In this document: positions 62,815 through 64,000 of the stretch, piece after piece
Position numbering within the stretch: the first letter of the stretch is position 1
Layout: each line of letters starts with the position of its first letter
Assembly: GCA_046297095.1 (NCBI GenBank)
Contig: JBKCNS010000012.1
Coordinates: 1 to 64,000, forward strand
Reading direction: 5' to 3'
DNA length: 64,000 nucleotides
DNA from: JBBATK01 sp046297095
GTDB taxonomy: Bacteria; Bacteroidota; Ignavibacteria; Kapaibacteriales; NICIL-2
Notes under the pieces: model-generated
Seen by the model: the letters and a program-made list of their open reading frames with translations, nothing else
What the model was told of the DNA's origin: nothing
Databases searched by the model: none
Position numbers and translations under genes: made by a program

Positions 62815-63174
62815 GTGAGTGGTATACCTCCCCAGCTCATAGGAGCTGCTGTTGGAATTACCTTCAGCGGAGTCAATACTCTTATTGGCGTTGGCATAGC
62901 GCGATGGACATCCAAGCGTCCGATGAAAGAAGCACTGACCTTTGTCATCGGCGGCATGATGGCGAGGCTGCTTCTGACAGCGATACTCACATGGATAGCA
63001 CTGACGTACTGGCAGTTACACACTGCCTCCTTCACGCTCTCTTTGATGATTTCGTTTTTTTTGATGCTGATGGTCGAAACATTTTTTTTTCATACGACAA
63101 CCAAGCGACAGGCAAAACCTTTCGTACGAAAGAGAAAAAGACCCATAGGTGATTCAGAGAAGCACACAGATTAG
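62815..63174 (+). CDS. Small membrane protein in the ATP synthase operon (AtpI-like position)
   Basis: A 119-residue protein starting with GTG, three bases after the atpZ stop. Four hydrophobic segments are visible (about 8-28, 42-62, 67-82, 80-98), then a basic tail (KRQAKPFVRKRKRPIGD). It lies where atpI-type genes are often found between atpZ and atpB, but sequence similarity cannot be confirmed by eye. Confidence 0.75.
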   Translation: MSGIPPQLIGAAVGITFSGVNTLIGVGIARWTSKRPMKEALTFVIGGMMARLLLTAILTWIALTYWQLHTASFTLSLMISFFLMLMVETFFFHTTTKRQAKPFVRKRKRPIGDSEKHTD

Positions 63175-63217
63175 TTGAAGCACTAGGATACTCGCAAAAG
63201 AAATTTTATAGGTACGT

Positions 63218-64000
63218 ATGAGTTCAACGGCAACGGCGGAACAGGCGCATAAGGATGCGCATCAATCGACGAATCAAGCGTCTCAGCATGACGTTCAGCA
63301 CAGCACTCAGCATGACGCTCAGCACGGCGCGGCCTCAACTGCATCTGCAGAACACCATGGTGCCGATGCAGCAGGCGGCGGGCATCATGCAGTAGATCCG
63401 AACTCTTTGCCCAGAGAAAAAGTGTTCGACCATCTCTTGAGTGAGCTGGGAGATCATCACGAGTTGAGCATGGGTTTTGTGACGGCCGAGGTGCTCCCTA
63501 TCATCGTCGTTGACGATGCGGGATTACACGCATGGAGCAGCCCGCATGCCATGGAACACGATGGCTCGTACGTGCTCTTTCACAGTACGTCCAAAGAACT
63601 TGCTCGCTTCAACGGACAACCCGTTAAAGCTGAAGGCGGCAAGGCAATCTTGGTAAATGGCAAACCCCAAACAGCGAAGTTCGATCTCTCCGTGACGAAT
63701 CTGGTGGCGTACGAATGGCTTGCGATCGTCCTGATGTTGCTCGCTGTTGTTCCTGCCGGACGCCGTTACAAAAAGAACCCGGCTGCTGCTCCCAGTGGCA
63801 TCCAGAACGCTTTCGAAATGCTCGTGCTGTATCTGCGCGACGAGGTTATTCGCCCGAACGTTGGTACCAACAGAGTAACCAACCAGCTTATGCCCTACTT
63901 CCTGGCGTTGTTCTTCTTCATCTTCATCTTGAATTACGTGGGTCTCCTGCCCGGTATGCATGCTGCAACGGGCGCCATAGGTTTTACGGCAGCACTGGCG
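63218..64000 (+). CDS. atpB: ATP synthase F0 subunit a, N-terminal part (cut by window end)
   Basis: From the ATG at 63218 the frame is open to the window end, 261 codons. The first 65 residues are His/Ala/Gln rich, with an internal tandem repeat (QHDVQHSTQHDAQH). A globular segment follows, then the first transmembrane helix (about 172-185, YEWLAIVLMLLAVVPA) and SGIQNAFEMLVLYLRDEVIR, typical of subunit a. The segment after it, NQLMPYFLALFFFIFILNYV, matches the family and contains the next helix. Subunit a carries protons past the c-ring. The essential Arg helix lies beyond the window. Confidence 0.93.
   Translation, partial: MSSTATAEQAHKDAHQSTNQASQHDVQHSTQHDAQHGAASTASAEHHGADAAGGGHHAVDPNSLPREKVFDHLLSELGDHHELSMGFVTAEVLPIIVVDDAGLHAWSSPHAMEHDGSYVLFHSTSKELARFNGQPVKAEGGKAILVNGKPQTAKFDLSVTNLVAYEWLAIVLMLLAVVPAGRRYKKNPAAAPSGIQNAFEMLVLYLRDEVIRPNVGTNRVTNQLMPYFLALFFFIFILNYVGLLPGMHAATGAIGFTAALA

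Overview
The window looks like a chromosomal segment of a Gram-negative, aerobically respiring bacterium of the Bacteroidota/Chlorobiota/Ignavibacteria side of the FCB group; a Kapabacteria-like lineage is my best guess. This is inference, based on: alternative complex III genes, type IX secretion (T9SS) genes (a PorU-type sortase, GldL/GldM-like motor proteins, C-terminal sorting domains), LptD and LptG for an LPS outer membrane, and a recurrent promoter element TAnnTT(T/C)G, which resembles the Bacteroidota -7 box. No tRNA, rRNA, insertion sequence, prophage or CRISPR array was seen. Gene density is high and gene content is mostly core.

Layout. 1-165: end of an M15 peptidase. 277-15025 (all minus): a respiratory supercluster read from right to left. 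It encodes a lipoprotein cytochrome c, A2-type cytochrome oxidase subunits II and I, heme farnesyltransferase, oxidase subunits III and IV, SCO1, a DUF420 protein, a small CPSC membrane protein, then ActA-B-C-D-E-F, ending at a hairpin terminator. A promoter candidate lies at 15062-15093. 15222-18650 (minus): pyrC, rnhB, folE and queD. 18799-24427 (plus): a LolB/DUF4292-like protein, LptD and a VWA-OmpA-SPOR protein. 24505-31889 (minus): trxB, gyrA, cinA and rpsA.

32150-35749 (plus): LptG, then a GldL-like two-TM coiled-coil protein and a GldM-like protein. 35854-42734: mltG, citrate synthase (plus), thiolase and valS. 42913-50352 (minus): a 1978-residue PorU-type C25 sortase preceded by a four-TM protein whose C-terminal half resembles GldL. 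50353-50974 is the only stretch over 300 bases without a convincing gene. 50975-58659: lysine 6-aminotransferase, ligA (minus), free-methionine sulfoxide reductase, a lamin-tail-domain secreted protein, a LolC/E permease and YraN. 58698-62232: an RsbW-like kinase, a MerR-type regulator, then three consecutive exported proteins (WD40; carboxypeptidase-regulatory-like; regulatory-like plus OmpA-like) that together carry most of the domain set fused in PorE. 62530-64000: start of an ATP synthase operon (atpZ, a small membrane protein, atpB cut by the window end).

How it fits together: ActA-F should oxidise menaquinol and pass electrons through cytochrome c to the A2-type oxidase; the resulting proton gradient feeds the ATP synthase and, by analogy with known GldL/GldM motors, T9SS. 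PorU would cleave sorting domains from cargo such as the lamin-tail protein. The points most worth following are the second GldL-like protein beside PorU, the unfused PorE-like trio, and the promoter element at a nearly constant distance from start codons.
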